A DNA stretch of 27,292 nucleotides, taken from assembly GCA_004114245.1 (NCBI GenBank), contig QZWS01000095.1:1-27292 (forward strand). Direction: 5' to 3'. Positions 9,494 through 18,436 of the stretch are shown piece by piece (the stretch's first letter is position 1; every line of letters begins with the position of its first letter). Under the pieces are notes generated by a model that worked only from the letters and a program-made list of their open reading frames with translations, searched no databases and had not been told where the DNA came from. Made by a program: the position numbers and the translations under genes. This DNA is from Zoopage sp. CT-All. Its lineage: Eukaryota > Zoopagomycota > Zoopagomycetes > Zoopagales > Zoopagaceae.

Positions 9494-11308
9494 ATGGCGG
9501 CATTGAGTAGTCGCGCTGCATTCTTCCTCACAGCCGCCCTGCTCATTCTCGCCTACTTCAACTGCCGTTACTCCCACGCGGCCACCCTTCGTCACACCAT
9601 TACCATCACCAACGCCACGCTCACTGACGTCGAATGCTCTGGTATAGCCTCCATGCTGCCGTTGGTCAATGGCACCCTCCCGGGCCCAACCATCACCGCC
9701 AATGTGGGCGACACACTCGAGGTCACCGTGCGAAATGCCATCCCCCACCACGGCCTCGCAATGCACTGGCACGGGATCCGGCAGCTCGGCACGCCGTGGT
9801 CCGATGGCGTTCCCTGGGTAACGCAAGCCCCAATCTCGCCCAACGCTTCACGCTTCTATCGCATGTTGCTGTCCGAACCCGGAACGTTTTTCTACCACGC
9901 GCACGACTCGCATTCTCATGCTGCAACAGTATACGGGGCTATCGTGGTGCAGAATATCGGAGATGGTGCGATGCTGGGGTACGATGATGAGCGGGTGCTG
10001 GTGCTTGGAGACTGGTGGCGCCGGGCCGCCCACCAGCGACCTGGTGCATCGGCGGCCGTCCCAGACGCTATCGTCGTGAATGGAAAGAAATGTGCGTCCA
10101 ATCCGGCAGCGGTTCCGCTGCGTCGAGGCATCACCACGCGCGTTCGAATCGTGCATGCCGGCAATCGAGTTCCCTTTCGGCTTGCGTTTCCTGCGGATCT
10201 TCGTGCGCGAATCGTCGAGGCAGATGGCGGAATGGTGCAGGAGCATCCGATAAAGGCTGCGGCTGGGCTAGATGTGGCGCCGGGGCAGCGTTATTCGGTG
10301 CTAGTCTCCGTGCCCTCGGATTCCACGGCGCTGTCCGATTCTGTTGTCGTCGGAATAGATGGGCATCCAGATGCCCCAGTGACGACCGCGGTGCTCAAGT
10401 ACATCGACACGAATGCCGACCCTATGACAGTGGTCACCTCACCTTTGGCAGGCGAGTCGGCCACCTCTGACGTTGCGGTGCTCGCCGCCATTCAGTCTGC
10501 GATAGCCAAGCCCTACGCTGAGCGCCCCCAAGTAAAGACCTCCCTCCGAGCCCTCAACCCGACCATCAATCCGCCACCCGCGGACGCTTCCCGCACGCTC
10601 ATACTCATCGTCGACTCCGCCCCAGGTGCTTCTCGCAGCACAATCAACAATGCCACCTTCATGCCGCCCGCTGGCACGGCACACAAGCTTCCACCAATGC
10701 TGCACAGCGCATATCAAGGTCGCGCCACCGAAGACATACTCTCGGTTCCAGGCGTGTACGTATTCCAGCTTGGCGAGGTTGTGGATGTGGTAGTGCAGCA
10801 GGCATCTGGATTGTGCCGTGAGTCGCATTCTTGGCACCTCCACGGGCACTCATTCCATGTAATGGCCCAGGGCGTCGGCAATTACTCCTTTGACGCGTAC
10901 ATGGCGACACTAGCGAATGCCTCAATTCCGATGGCTGAAATCCTGCCGCAGGATACGACCGCATCACAGCACCCAACAAACGCCTCTACCCAAGGAGATG
11001 GCTGTGGATGGATGGTGCTGCGGGTCAAGTTTGACAATCCTGGAATCTGGCTCTTTCATTCCCACTTCGCAGGTGTGCTGTTCGCCGTGGGGCTGGACGC
11101 ATTGAAGGCACAAGCGGCTTCGCTGCCAGATGAAGTGAAGCGGGTAGTGTTGGACCCAGGGACTGGGGCGGTGGGTGCCGATGGGACGGGCAGCAAGCAG
11201 GTCGGTGTGCCTCTGGCCAAGGGTAGTGGTGGTGCTGGACGGAAAGGAGCAGGTGCCGCTGTGGCGCTCAGTCTCCTGTCAATGGTGGCGGTCCTGATCG
11301 CACACTAG
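9494..11308 (+). CDS. multicopper oxidase 2, tandem paralogue lacking the type-1 copper site
   Basis: Single exon, 604 aa. The ATG at 9494 is preferred to an upstream in-frame ATG (9380) because a signal peptide follows it (residues about 8-30). It aligns with oxidase 1 along its length (GDTLEVTVRN, HWHGIRQ, SDGVPWVTQAPI). Trinuclear-site histidines are kept: HWH at 91-93, YHAH at 134-137, HSWHLHGH in domain 3. The last ligand motif, normally HCHxxxHxxxxM, reads HSHFAGVLFAVG at 522-533: the cysteine is Ser523, and the following His and Met are gone with about five residues deleted relative to oxidase 1. The frame stays open, so this is a coding change. The C-terminus (Gly-rich spacer, then a hydrophobic tail LSLLSMVAVLIAH) suggests a GPI anchor. 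Normal oxidase activity is unlikely; a binding role or decay are both possible. Confidence 0.9.
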   Translation: MAALSSRAAFFLTAALLILAYFNCRYSHAATLRHTITITNATLTDVECSGIASMLPLVNGTLPGPTITANVGDTLEVTVRNAIPHHGLAMHWHGIRQLGTPWSDGVPWVTQAPISPNASRFYRMLLSEPGTFFYHAHDSHSHAATVYGAIVVQNIGDGAMLGYDDERVLVLGDWWRRAAHQRPGASAAVPDAIVVNGKKCASNPAAVPLRRGITTRVRIVHAGNRVPFRLAFPADLRARIVEADGGMVQEHPIKAAAGLDVAPGQRYSVLVSVPSDSTALSDSVVVGIDGHPDAPVTTAVLKYIDTNADPMTVVTSPLAGESATSDVAVLAAIQSAIAKPYAERPQVKTSLRALNPTINPPPADASRTLILIVDSAPGASRSTINNATFMPPAGTAHKLPPMLHSAYQGRATEDILSVPGVYVFQLGEVVDVVVQQASGLCRESHSWHLHGHSFHVMAQGVGNYSFDAYMATLANASIPMAEILPQDTTASQHPTNASTQGDGCGWMVLRVKFDNPGIWLFHSHFAGVLFAVGLDALKAQAASLPDEVKRVVLDPGTGAVGADGTGSKQVGVPLAKGSGGAGRKGAGAAVALSLLSMVAVLIAH

Positions 11309-11376
11309 CTCTGTACTTCTTTTGCAATGTCACATTATATTTCAAGAACCAAAGAGTGATGATACACTGCGTGCTA

Positions 11377-12892
11377 CTAAAACATGTGCTGGACGCGCTC
11401 TCGCCACCTGAAAGCACGATCCACCGCCGGCCGGACATCGTCGAGCCCGATTAAGGTCTGTAGAAATGCATGTACGTTGACAAGCTCCCTGTCGTGCAAG
11501 TCATCGTACCACGACTCGATGGGTACGCCGTTCAGGATTTGGTATGCGAATGCTTGCGGGGCATTGTCGACAATGACGACATTTGCAAGATCTCGACCGA
11601 GGATGGTCAGATCCTTGAGGTAGTTGCCGCCGGCAAATACGCACGAGTCGCGGAAGAGACGATACTTGATCCACTTGCGCTCGGGATCGAGCATGTTTAG
11701 CAAGCGATCGGCGTATGCCTTTTGCGAGGCAGTGAACACGACAACCTCGAATTGTTGCGATACTGCCTGGAGAAACTCCCGACAATGCGGCCTAAAGTTG
11801 CCTACGACGTTGTAGTCGACGCCTTGGAAGCGGACGTGAAAGTTGATGGCGTAGGATGTGTCGGGCATGGGCGTGGTAGTGCAGTGTACGAGCGTCTCGT
11901 CGAGATCAAGCACAAGTGTAATGGGCGGCGAAGAACGGGTTTTTCGAGGCAGTGCATAGGGTCTGCGACGGAACTCTGCCGGCACAGGCGGTGGTACGAC
12001 GAGAAGCAGAAGCGGGTCGTAGGGATCCAGGCCGTAGTTGTCGTCGTCCGAGTCGTAGGTGGAATCGAGGGACACGGGCGCGGCGTATCGCATTTTCGTT
12101 GCGTGCCCGAGCGCCGTCATGGTAGAGGGCGTATCGTCGGCCATGTTGGGTGGTACGGTGGGGGCCGAGTCCGTGTCGACGTCCATAGCACAGCTGCCTT
12201 GCGACCCGGCATCGTCCGTCATTGATTCTAGCTCCTCGACGTCGTCCACCGTTGTATCCGCATCACCTTCGTCCGGAAGCAGTCTCTGCGTGATCTCTAG
12301 ACAGCGTTTCATCAATAACGTGGATAAGACATCGGAATGGACGCCACCATTGGACAGCTTGCCGAAAAAGTTGAAGCCGGGCGAGAAGATGGTCGACAGC
12401 AGCTTCGAGGCAGCCATCGACGCCCTTCGCGGCGCCGGTCGATTCATCCTTAGCGGAGCCGCGTGTCGCTTCATTAACCTGGATCCAGTATCCGCAGCGG
12501 CGGGCGGCGGCGGTGCCGTGGTGGTGCCGTCGTTCATGTCGCAATCCGATCCGGATGCTGCGGACGAGGCTGCAAATCCGACCCGCTGCTGCCGCGCCGT
12601 TGCGCCGCCTGCGCCGCCTCGTGCCTGCCTACCCACACCTATATATAATAAAAGACAAGAGATGGGGTCAGCGAGTGTCACGTGGCGGGCAGACGCGACG
12701 CGTTGGCGTAAACAAACACGAACACGTACCGTTGGTCTCGGCCGGTGGTCGCGCCGCAGCCGGCAGCGCCACGGGGTACTTCTTCGGCGACGACAGGATG
12801 AGCGAGGACGTGGAGGACGATGCATGGGGGTTTGTGAGGAGTGCGGCGTGCGGGCGCCGGTGCTTGCGCGCGGCGGCGGATGCGGTCGGCAT
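11377..12892 (-). CDS. CTDSPL2: CTDSPL2-like HAD phosphatase (FCP1/NIF domain), two exons
   Basis: Exons 12892-12730 and 12638-11377 give 474 aa; the 91-nt intron (GTACGT...TATATAG) is the longest in the window. The joint ..ETN/GVGRQAR.. keeps phase. The C-terminal half is an FCP1-homology domain with the catalytic DLDETLVH motif (nucleophile and acid/base aspartates), then FTASQKAYADRLLNMLDPE, GGNYLKDLTILGRDL and VIVDNAPQAFAYQ. The sequence IPIESW followed by DDLHDRELVNVHAFLQTL, and the DVRPAVDRAFR tail, fit CTDSPL2 better than the SCP1 or Dullard/Nem1 groups. Such enzymes remove phosphate from Ser/Thr, for example on the RNA polymerase II tail or SMAD-type regulators. The N-terminal 220 residues are low-complexity and acidic in part. 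It lies tail-to-tail with oxidase 2 (68 bp) and head-to-head with the peroxidase. Confidence 0.88.
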
Positions 12893-12975
12893 GGCGATGA
12901 AGGCTAGCAGCGGCTGGTTGGTCAGATGAGCAGAAATGCAGATGGTCAGACAGACAAGCACGATTCCCACGCTGA
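12893..12975. promoter_or_regulatory. 83-bp bidirectional promoter: phosphatase / glutathione peroxidase
   Basis: The two start codons face away from each other across 83 bp, so both promoters and leaders must share or overlap this stretch. No TATA box is obvious. A CACGTG hexamer lies inside the phosphatase intron (12679-12684). Confidence 0.45.
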
Positions 12976-13832
12976 ATGGCGAAAACTAATAGGAACAAAG
13001 CGCCGCGCCCGCCGCCCGCGACGCCGAGTCGCCGCTTACTCTACGCCGCCGTTGTTTGTGTTGTGTTTGGCGGGTTGCTGCGGCTGGCGGTGCGGTTTGC
13101 GCTGCTGCCGAGTCCCGCCGAGCTATGGCACGAGTACCAGCGGCCTGGTGCCGGATATACCTCATCTGCAGCCACCGCGGTTCGTCGGCTGCGACTTCAT
13201 GTATGATGGGTGCTAACTGCGGGACTATATTGGGCGGATAGAGCGGGTTTTATGGTCTGTCTGCTGCGGACATTGACGGCCAGGAGGTCTCTATCCGCAT
13301 CCATAGCCTCTCAAACGGCGCAACTAATTACCACGCGAATAGGTCTCGATGGACGAATACCGTGGACAGGTGGTGCTGATTGTCAATGTCGCCTCTGCGT
13401 GTGGTCTGACCGAGGTAGACCCCAAGCACATCATTGCACTCGCTCCTACACCCGCCCACCTAGTCCAACTACAGGGAGCTGGCACAGTTGGACCGCGACT
13501 ACCGCCACCGCGGCCTCGCCATACTGGCATTCCCGTGCAACCAATTCGGCCTGCAAGAGCCCGGGTCTGCATCTGATATCAAGACATTCGCTGCTGCTCG
13601 GGGCATCTCGTTCCGAATCATGTCCAAGGTGGATGTCAACGGGGCTGACGAGCATCCCGTTTTCGCCTGGCTCAAGACCCAGGAGGCGGAGGAGGGTGGC
13701 CGTATTGGGTGGAATTTTGCCAAGTTCTTGGTGAGCAAGGACGGCGTCCTGCGGGCGCGATTTGCGCCACAGGACACGCCGCTGAGCATGGCCACCGCGA
13801 TCGATGCACTGCTCAAGGAGGTCGCCGAGTGA
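12976..13832 (+). CDS. GPX: membrane-anchored Cys-type glutathione peroxidase (GPx4-like), four exons
   Basis: Exons 12976-13200, 13242-13286, 13343-13414 and 13464-13832 give 236 aa; introns are 41, 56 and 49 nt and all phase 0. Residues about 20-46 form a hydrophobic anchor after a basic start (MAKTNRNKAPRPPP), so it is probably a signal-anchored protein, lumenal or outside. The peroxidase core reads SGFYGLSAADIDGQE/VSMDEYRGQVVLIVNVASACGLT. Catalytic residues are Cys110 (Cys in place of selenocysteine), Gln141 in FPCNQFG, and Trp197/Asn198 in WNFAKFLV. The resolving Cys of yeast Gpx3-type, thioredoxin-dependent enzymes is absent: that segment is FAAARGISFRIMSKVDVNGA, closer to animal GPx4. 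The family reduces hydrogen and lipid peroxides. The stop is 105 bp before the IFRD start. Confidence 0.92.
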
Positions 13833-13937
13833 GGACTGCAGGTGACTCATGCATTGCTTCAAAACTAGCACAATCACAGTTGCTCGTCTCGTCGCTGCGT
13901 GCTCTCCCAATCCCACTTGCCCCTGTCCACCACCACC

Positions 13938-15571
13938 ATGCAGCGAGTCCGCGCTGTCAAGGGCATCCCGGCGCAAACCCGCAGTTCAAAGTCGTCCTGC
14001 TCCGCGCCCACCTCCAAGGCGCCTTCCCGCACCCCGTCCAACAACCCCTCCCGCGCTGCGTCTCGTGCAACCTCGGACGAAGACGCCATTGACGACGACA
14101 CAGCATCCGTGGCCTCCCTCGCCGATCAGTTCAATGAATTTAACGTGGGCGGTGCGGGCAGAGAAGAGGCCGGGGAGGCTGCCGCAGCTGCGGATGACGA
14201 CTGGATGCACACCTTCAAGGACAACATGGACCATCTGTCTGAAAAACGCGCTAGTGTGCGCGAGGCTGCCCTAAAGGCCATCGTGAACATACTGTGCCGA
14301 AGGTATATCGCGGAGGAGCTGGACGGATTCAGGGAGACGCTATTGGACGCGCTGAAGCGCATCGTGCATCGAGAAAAGCTGGGCAGCAACGAGGGCATCC
14401 TTGCCTCGCATTCCCTGGCGCTGATGTTTGTTACTCTGGGATCGCATAACGGCTCTATGTACGCTGAAATTGTTGCGCCGATGAAGTATGCCGTATCGCA
14501 TTCCGCATCCGATGAATTCCGTGCTGCTGTGAGTCGCATCTCCCACATGCGCTCTCCTCATTGCTATTTCAGGCGGTATCATCTCTTGCAATGTCGTGCT
14601 TCATTGCAAGCGAGGATGATGCCGATACCAGGGACTTGAGTGATTTCATTGGCGGCATCCTGGCATCAAACGCTTCCGTTGGCATTGGACCTCGGCTGAT
14701 GGCTGCGTCGCTCCGTGCCTTTGGGCTGCTGTTTTCCTGCATGGGCGCCACCTCGTCCATCACCAGCGATGCATTTTACAAGTATGCTTGACGCAATTAG
14801 CAGCATGTTTGATGTTTGTAGGCATATGCCAGCGCATTTGAGGCTATTGCAACACGCGCAGCTAGAAGTTCGCATCGCTGCAGCAGAAAACGCCGCCCTG
14901 ATGTTTGAGATCCTTGATTATGATCCGGTAAAGTCCGCTACATCGGCCAATGTTCGCGCTGACATATGCAAAGACCCACCGGTTGCGGTATGACAGTCGA
15001 AACGTGTTGATGGAGCGCTTGCACGAGCTTGCCAAGGGTGTGTTTCGCCTCACGCATCCTGATGTCATCTCACGACTATGTTAGAGGGCAATAAGCATGT
15101 GGGAAAGAAGAACAAGAGTGTGCTAAAAACCACGATGCGCGACGTGCTTCTGACCATCGAGGAGGGCGAGATGCCCGAGCTCAAGCTCAAGTTTAACCAG
15201 CGTGTCGTCTACTTTGACTCCTGGAGTAGGCTACCTTGATGCTTATGCTACTTACTGGAGCGTGTTTATAGCCAAAATGAGGAGACTGCATTCGTTGAGA
15301 GCGATCCTCGGCGTTGGATTGCAAATTCACGCAATGGTATCACGTCCATGTGCTTGCTCCGCTACTGACCCTTGCATGGTAGGAAAACGAGACTGTTCAG
15401 GATGTGTTTGGCTTTGATGAGACCTCGCGTGCAGCCATGGGTCTGTCCACAAATGCTCAGTACCGGCAAGTCGTCGCGCAAAATTCAGATCTCGGCAAGG
15501 CCCGGGCGCTCTACAAGACCAAAGCCCGAGCAACGCGCCATTCAGCGTTCGATGGCGAGGACGGTTATTAG
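13938..15571 (+). CDS. IFRD1: IFRD family protein (interferon-related developmental regulator), seven exons
   Basis: Exons 13938-14528, 14573-14781, 14822-14927, 14974-15037, 15085-15225, 15272-15336 and 15383-15571 give 454 aa, close to human IFRD1. The six introns are 40-47 nt. The ATG at 13938 follows CACCACC. A Ser/Thr-rich head leads into a helical-repeat IFRD domain: DNMDHLSEKRASVREAALKA, the SHSLALMFVTLG block, then LEVRIAAAENAALMFEI. The C-terminal IFRD domain holds KKNKSVLKTTMRDVLLTIEE, VVYFDSW/TKMRRLHSLRAILG and LQIHAMENETVQDVF. Animal IFRD proteins act as transcriptional co-regulators and have been linked to ribosome recycling and hibernating ribosomes; which role applies here is not known. 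Assigned from motifs; exon joins are all in phase. Confidence 0.88.
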
Positions 15572-15696
15572 CAGATGCCGAATGGCTTTCGTCCGATATG
15601 CGCGGTCATCTTGTGGAGCGAAATGTATATATTTGAGGTGTCGCCCGTATCCCACGAGCGTACGCGATTTGTTCTTCGCTTTCACCTTCTGCCGCC

Positions 15697-16483
15697 ATGA
15701 CTTTTGATAAAGTCGCTAATCTCAACGCCATCGTATCGTACTTCACTGGAGTCAATCGGTCACAGCCGGTGACCCTCAACGAGGTGGCCGAGGCATGTGC
15801 CATGTCTGTCGACGATGCATCCGTCCTCGTCGAAAAACTCGTGACGGACAATAAGCTGTAGTCCTCCAGCACGCCATACATCGCTGCTATATTTACAGGA
15901 AAAAGCACGATTTGATTGATGGAATACTTGACCCAGCTGCCACGGATGTCGATAAACAGGGCATGACGTTCCAAGTATACACTGCTTGCGCATCCTCAAC
16001 CCCCTACGACGTAGTGCAACTAGTGCCTCACCGAAATGAGTTTAATGTACATTAGAAGTCGGCGATTGATTGTAAGGCCGACATGGAGCGTAATGAACGC
16101 GTCAAGGCATGTTCAGACCACTACCCACTTGTGATCTCACGCCCTCGTAGAACGACCTTCGACGTGCCATTAAAGCAGCCGAGGACGACCTTACTCGACT
16201 CCAAGAGCAGCACCCTGTTATTTCAAAGTACCTGTTTTGATTCCTGGCCTATGAGCAATATGCACTGTGGTAGAGACCCAGAGGGCGTTCTGCGCGAGTC
16301 TGCTGAACGAATCGAGCAACTGCATGAGTATAATGAGCTCAAAGATATTGCTCAGATGCTTTTTGGAAAGGTATGCTTCCCTAGTGTTTGAATGCCGATT
16401 GACTGGTGCTAAAGTGTGCCGAGCTAGAAGGTATCACAATCAAGACCATGTATGAGCGCTTTAGTATGGACTTGGAAGACTAA
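15697..16483 (+). CDS. SWI5: Swi5-domain recombination protein with long N-terminal extension, six exons
   Basis: Exons 15697-15857, 15899-16010, 16056-16106, 16151-16227, 16274-16370 and 16415-16483 give 188 aa. The C-terminal about 75 residues carry the Swi5 signature: a coiled-coil (AEDDLTRLQEQHPVISK), then LHEYNELKDIAQMLFGK and ITIKTMYERFSMDLED-stop. Swi5 pairs with Sfr1 and stabilises Rad51/Dmc1 filaments during homologous recombination. The first about 90 residues are extra compared with yeast Swi5 (85 aa): LNAIVSYFTG, VTLNEVAEACAMSVDDASVL, VEKLVTDNKL resembles a winged-helix fold. Introns are 41, 45, 44, 46 and 44 nt. The third (16107-16150) needs either a GC-AG boundary (AAG/GCATGT) or a weak GTCAAG donor six bases earlier; both keep frame. 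The stop is 80 bp from the convergent coiled-coil gene. Confidence 0.8.
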
Positions 16484-16563
16484 CTGGCGAGGCATTTTCC
16501 TGTATTCCCATTTGCAATTGGCAATAAATTCAGCATCACATATGAGTTCAAGTGATTTATAGA

Positions 16564-18354
16564 CTATAAACAGAGCAACTGTGCGGCCTCGGTTTCCAGC
16601 GCCATGTCAGCGCTGGCATTTCCCAACGCGCTCGTCGGTCTGAGCACAATCTTGTCTTCAGCAACAGGACTACTTATGCTTGCCTTAATATCCTCTTCTT
16701 CTAAGCTAGCTGTTGGCGTGATATCTTCGTCATCGTCCTCGCATAGCACGCTATTGTGTGCACTGCGCAATGACAGCCATTGCTCATTGCTTGATCCCAG
16801 CGAATGCTTTCGACCAGCCTTGGACGCCAGGGAGAACGGAAGCAGTGGTACACTGTTGTGAGACCGAGCATTACTGGCCTTCATCTGACTGCTCGTGCGA
16901 TTAGGGTTGAGACCACCCACGACACAGCTGATTCCTACGGGGGCCTGCACCAGACTGGTCCGCAGACCATTGCTCTTGGCACCACCAGCCAGCGGGCCGC
17001 CCACGGAGTGATCGTCATACTGCTGGCGGTAGATCTCCAATCGCATCGCCTCGGCAGTATCTTGAATTCGCGTGCATATTTGGTCCATTTCGGCGTCAAA
17101 CACCTCGATGGCCATCTCCTCTGCCGACCGCGCATCTTGGAGAAAGACCCGCTCCTGGGCAAACTCTGGCTCGATCTCTGTGGGGAGCCCGAGCTTGATC
17201 AGCTCAAGATCGGATACTTGCACTGGAATCCCACCAAGCTGCTCGATTTGCCTGTGCAGAGCGAGATTGCGTGCAGCCAGTCGCCCCACGAGCGCGATCA
17301 AATCGGCATTTTCGCGACGGCACCGGGCCTTGAGATCTGAGACCTCCAGCAGCCGCTGTGAATTGAGCATTTCCTCTTGATACTCCATCTCGACTACCAT
17401 GTGATCGAGATCGCGCTCGGCCTCACGCGCACGCAGCTTCCACATTTTGAGCTGGTCGACTGCCTCCTTGCGCGCCTTGTCGACCTCGTCGAGACGCTCC
17501 TTGTGCTCGAGCTCGAGCTTGTGTATTTTTCGCAGCAGACGGAACTTTTCATCACCAACGGTGCCAGAGCCATCGGCGTGCGTGGGCAGGAACGATGCCG
17601 CGTCGTTTGTGCTCCCGACCCGAGCAACGTGAAGGCTGCCACCAGGTCGTCGAGACAGCATATTCGTGATGCCGCTGACCATTCCTGATACGCCAGTCTC
17701 GACTGACCGCATTGATCGAGTATCGAAACTCCGCATGGAACCGCTGGGCGAGACGGGTCGTTGGTGCTGAGGACAGTTGAGCGAGGACCCGCGCGTTCGC
17801 GACGGGGACGATGTCCGCATTGAATATGAAGTAGTGTCGTTCGCATCATCCGCTGCCATGGAATTAAGCGGCGAGGTGGCGCCAAATTCAGCCGAGGGGC
17901 CGAGTCCGCCCGGCGCATGCAACTGCTGATGCAAATGAATCTTGCTCGACCTCCGCACCGGCAAAGGCGTACTCACCCCATTGGCGACAGACGAACCGGT
18001 GCTTGAAGAAATCAAAATTGGAGATGAGATTTCCTTGACCGGGGAATCCACAACGCGATCCTCCCACAGCGAGAATAGCTTTAAGCTTCGAACGCTGCCC
18101 GTCCCACGCGCCGAGAAGATGGAGGGAGAGGACGACCCTGTAGTGCTGCCGCCGCCGAGCTTTGTTGCTGCTTGTGAGATGAGAGACGCGGTGCGCTGGG
18201 GTGGCTGGATGGCGGCAGGCGCTGGGGGAAGCGCGACGGAGGAGGATGGTGACTGAACCATACCAATGTCCTCGGCATTCTCCGGCATTATAGGCGGGAA
18301 CGGCACAAGAGGCTTTGCGGGGGAGGACATGGCGAGGGTGGTGTCGGAAGACAT
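16564..18354 (-). CDS. coiled-coil protein with Ser-rich N-terminal half, function unknown
   Basis: Single open frame, 596 aa from the ATG at 18354. A further in-frame ATG at 18438 would add 28 residues but would overlap the SEC5 start codon, so the downstream start is preferred. Residues about 1-280 are Ser/Pro/Thr-rich and probably disordered, with RSMRS-like basic-serine patches. Residues about 285-385 form a strong coiled coil (GDEKFRLLRKIHKLELEHKE, then ERLDEVDKARKEAVDQLKMW and MVVEMEYQEEMLNSQRLLEV), followed by a second helical block (RSAEEMAIEVFDAEMDQICT). The tail is acidic (CEDDDEDITPTASLEEED). No family is recognised; the layout would fit a cytoskeletal or vesicle-tether adaptor, but that is a guess. 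Confidence 0.72.
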   Translation of the reverse strand: MSSDTTLAMSSPAKPLVPFPPIMPENAEDIGMVQSPSSSVALPPAPAAIQPPQRTASLISQAATKLGGGSTTGSSSPSIFSARGTGSVRSLKLFSLWEDRVVDSPVKEISSPILISSSTGSSVANGVSTPLPVRRSSKIHLHQQLHAPGGLGPSAEFGATSPLNSMAADDANDTTSYSMRTSSPSRTRGSSLNCPQHQRPVSPSGSMRSFDTRSMRSVETGVSGMVSGITNMLSRRPGGSLHVARVGSTNDAASFLPTHADGSGTVGDEKFRLLRKIHKLELEHKERLDEVDKARKEAVDQLKMWKLRAREAERDLDHMVVEMEYQEEMLNSQRLLEVSDLKARCRRENADLIALVGRLAARNLALHRQIEQLGGIPVQVSDLELIKLGLPTEIEPEFAQERVFLQDARSAEEMAIEVFDAEMDQICTRIQDTAEAMRLEIYRQQYDDHSVGGPLAGGAKSNGLRTSLVQAPVGISCVVGGLNPNRTSSQMKASNARSHNSVPLLPFSLASKAGRKHSLGSSNEQWLSLRSAHNSVLCEDDDEDITPTASLEEEDIKASISSPVAEDKIVLRPTSALGNASADMALETEAAQLLCL

Positions 18355-18436
18355 GGCGAGTCGGGGATTTTGAGAACTGGATGTTGAGCCCGTTTTTTGC
18401 GCCGTGACTGAGGCCGTGACGTCGAGGCAAACGAGC
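18355..18436. promoter_or_regulatory. 82-bp bidirectional promoter: coiled-coil gene / SEC5
   Basis: Start codons at 18354 (minus) and 18437 (plus) are 82 bp apart. A second minus-strand ATG (18438-18436) overlaps the SEC5 ATG by two bases within GCATGT. Either the coiled-coil gene uses the inner start, or the two coding regions touch. Confidence 0.4.

Noticed and set aside
11040-11110. A hidden intron that would give oxidase 2 its missing Cys-His
   Set aside because: No Cys-His codon pair in a usable frame lies nearby, and the continuous frame aligns with oxidase 1 on both sides of the gap.
12059-12907. 282-codon plus-strand frame
   Set aside because: It is antisense to the CTDSPL2-like phosphatase; no domain is seen in it.
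14529-15382. Apparent decay of the IFRD gene into short frames
   Set aside because: Six in-phase 40-47 nt introns restore a full 454-residue protein.
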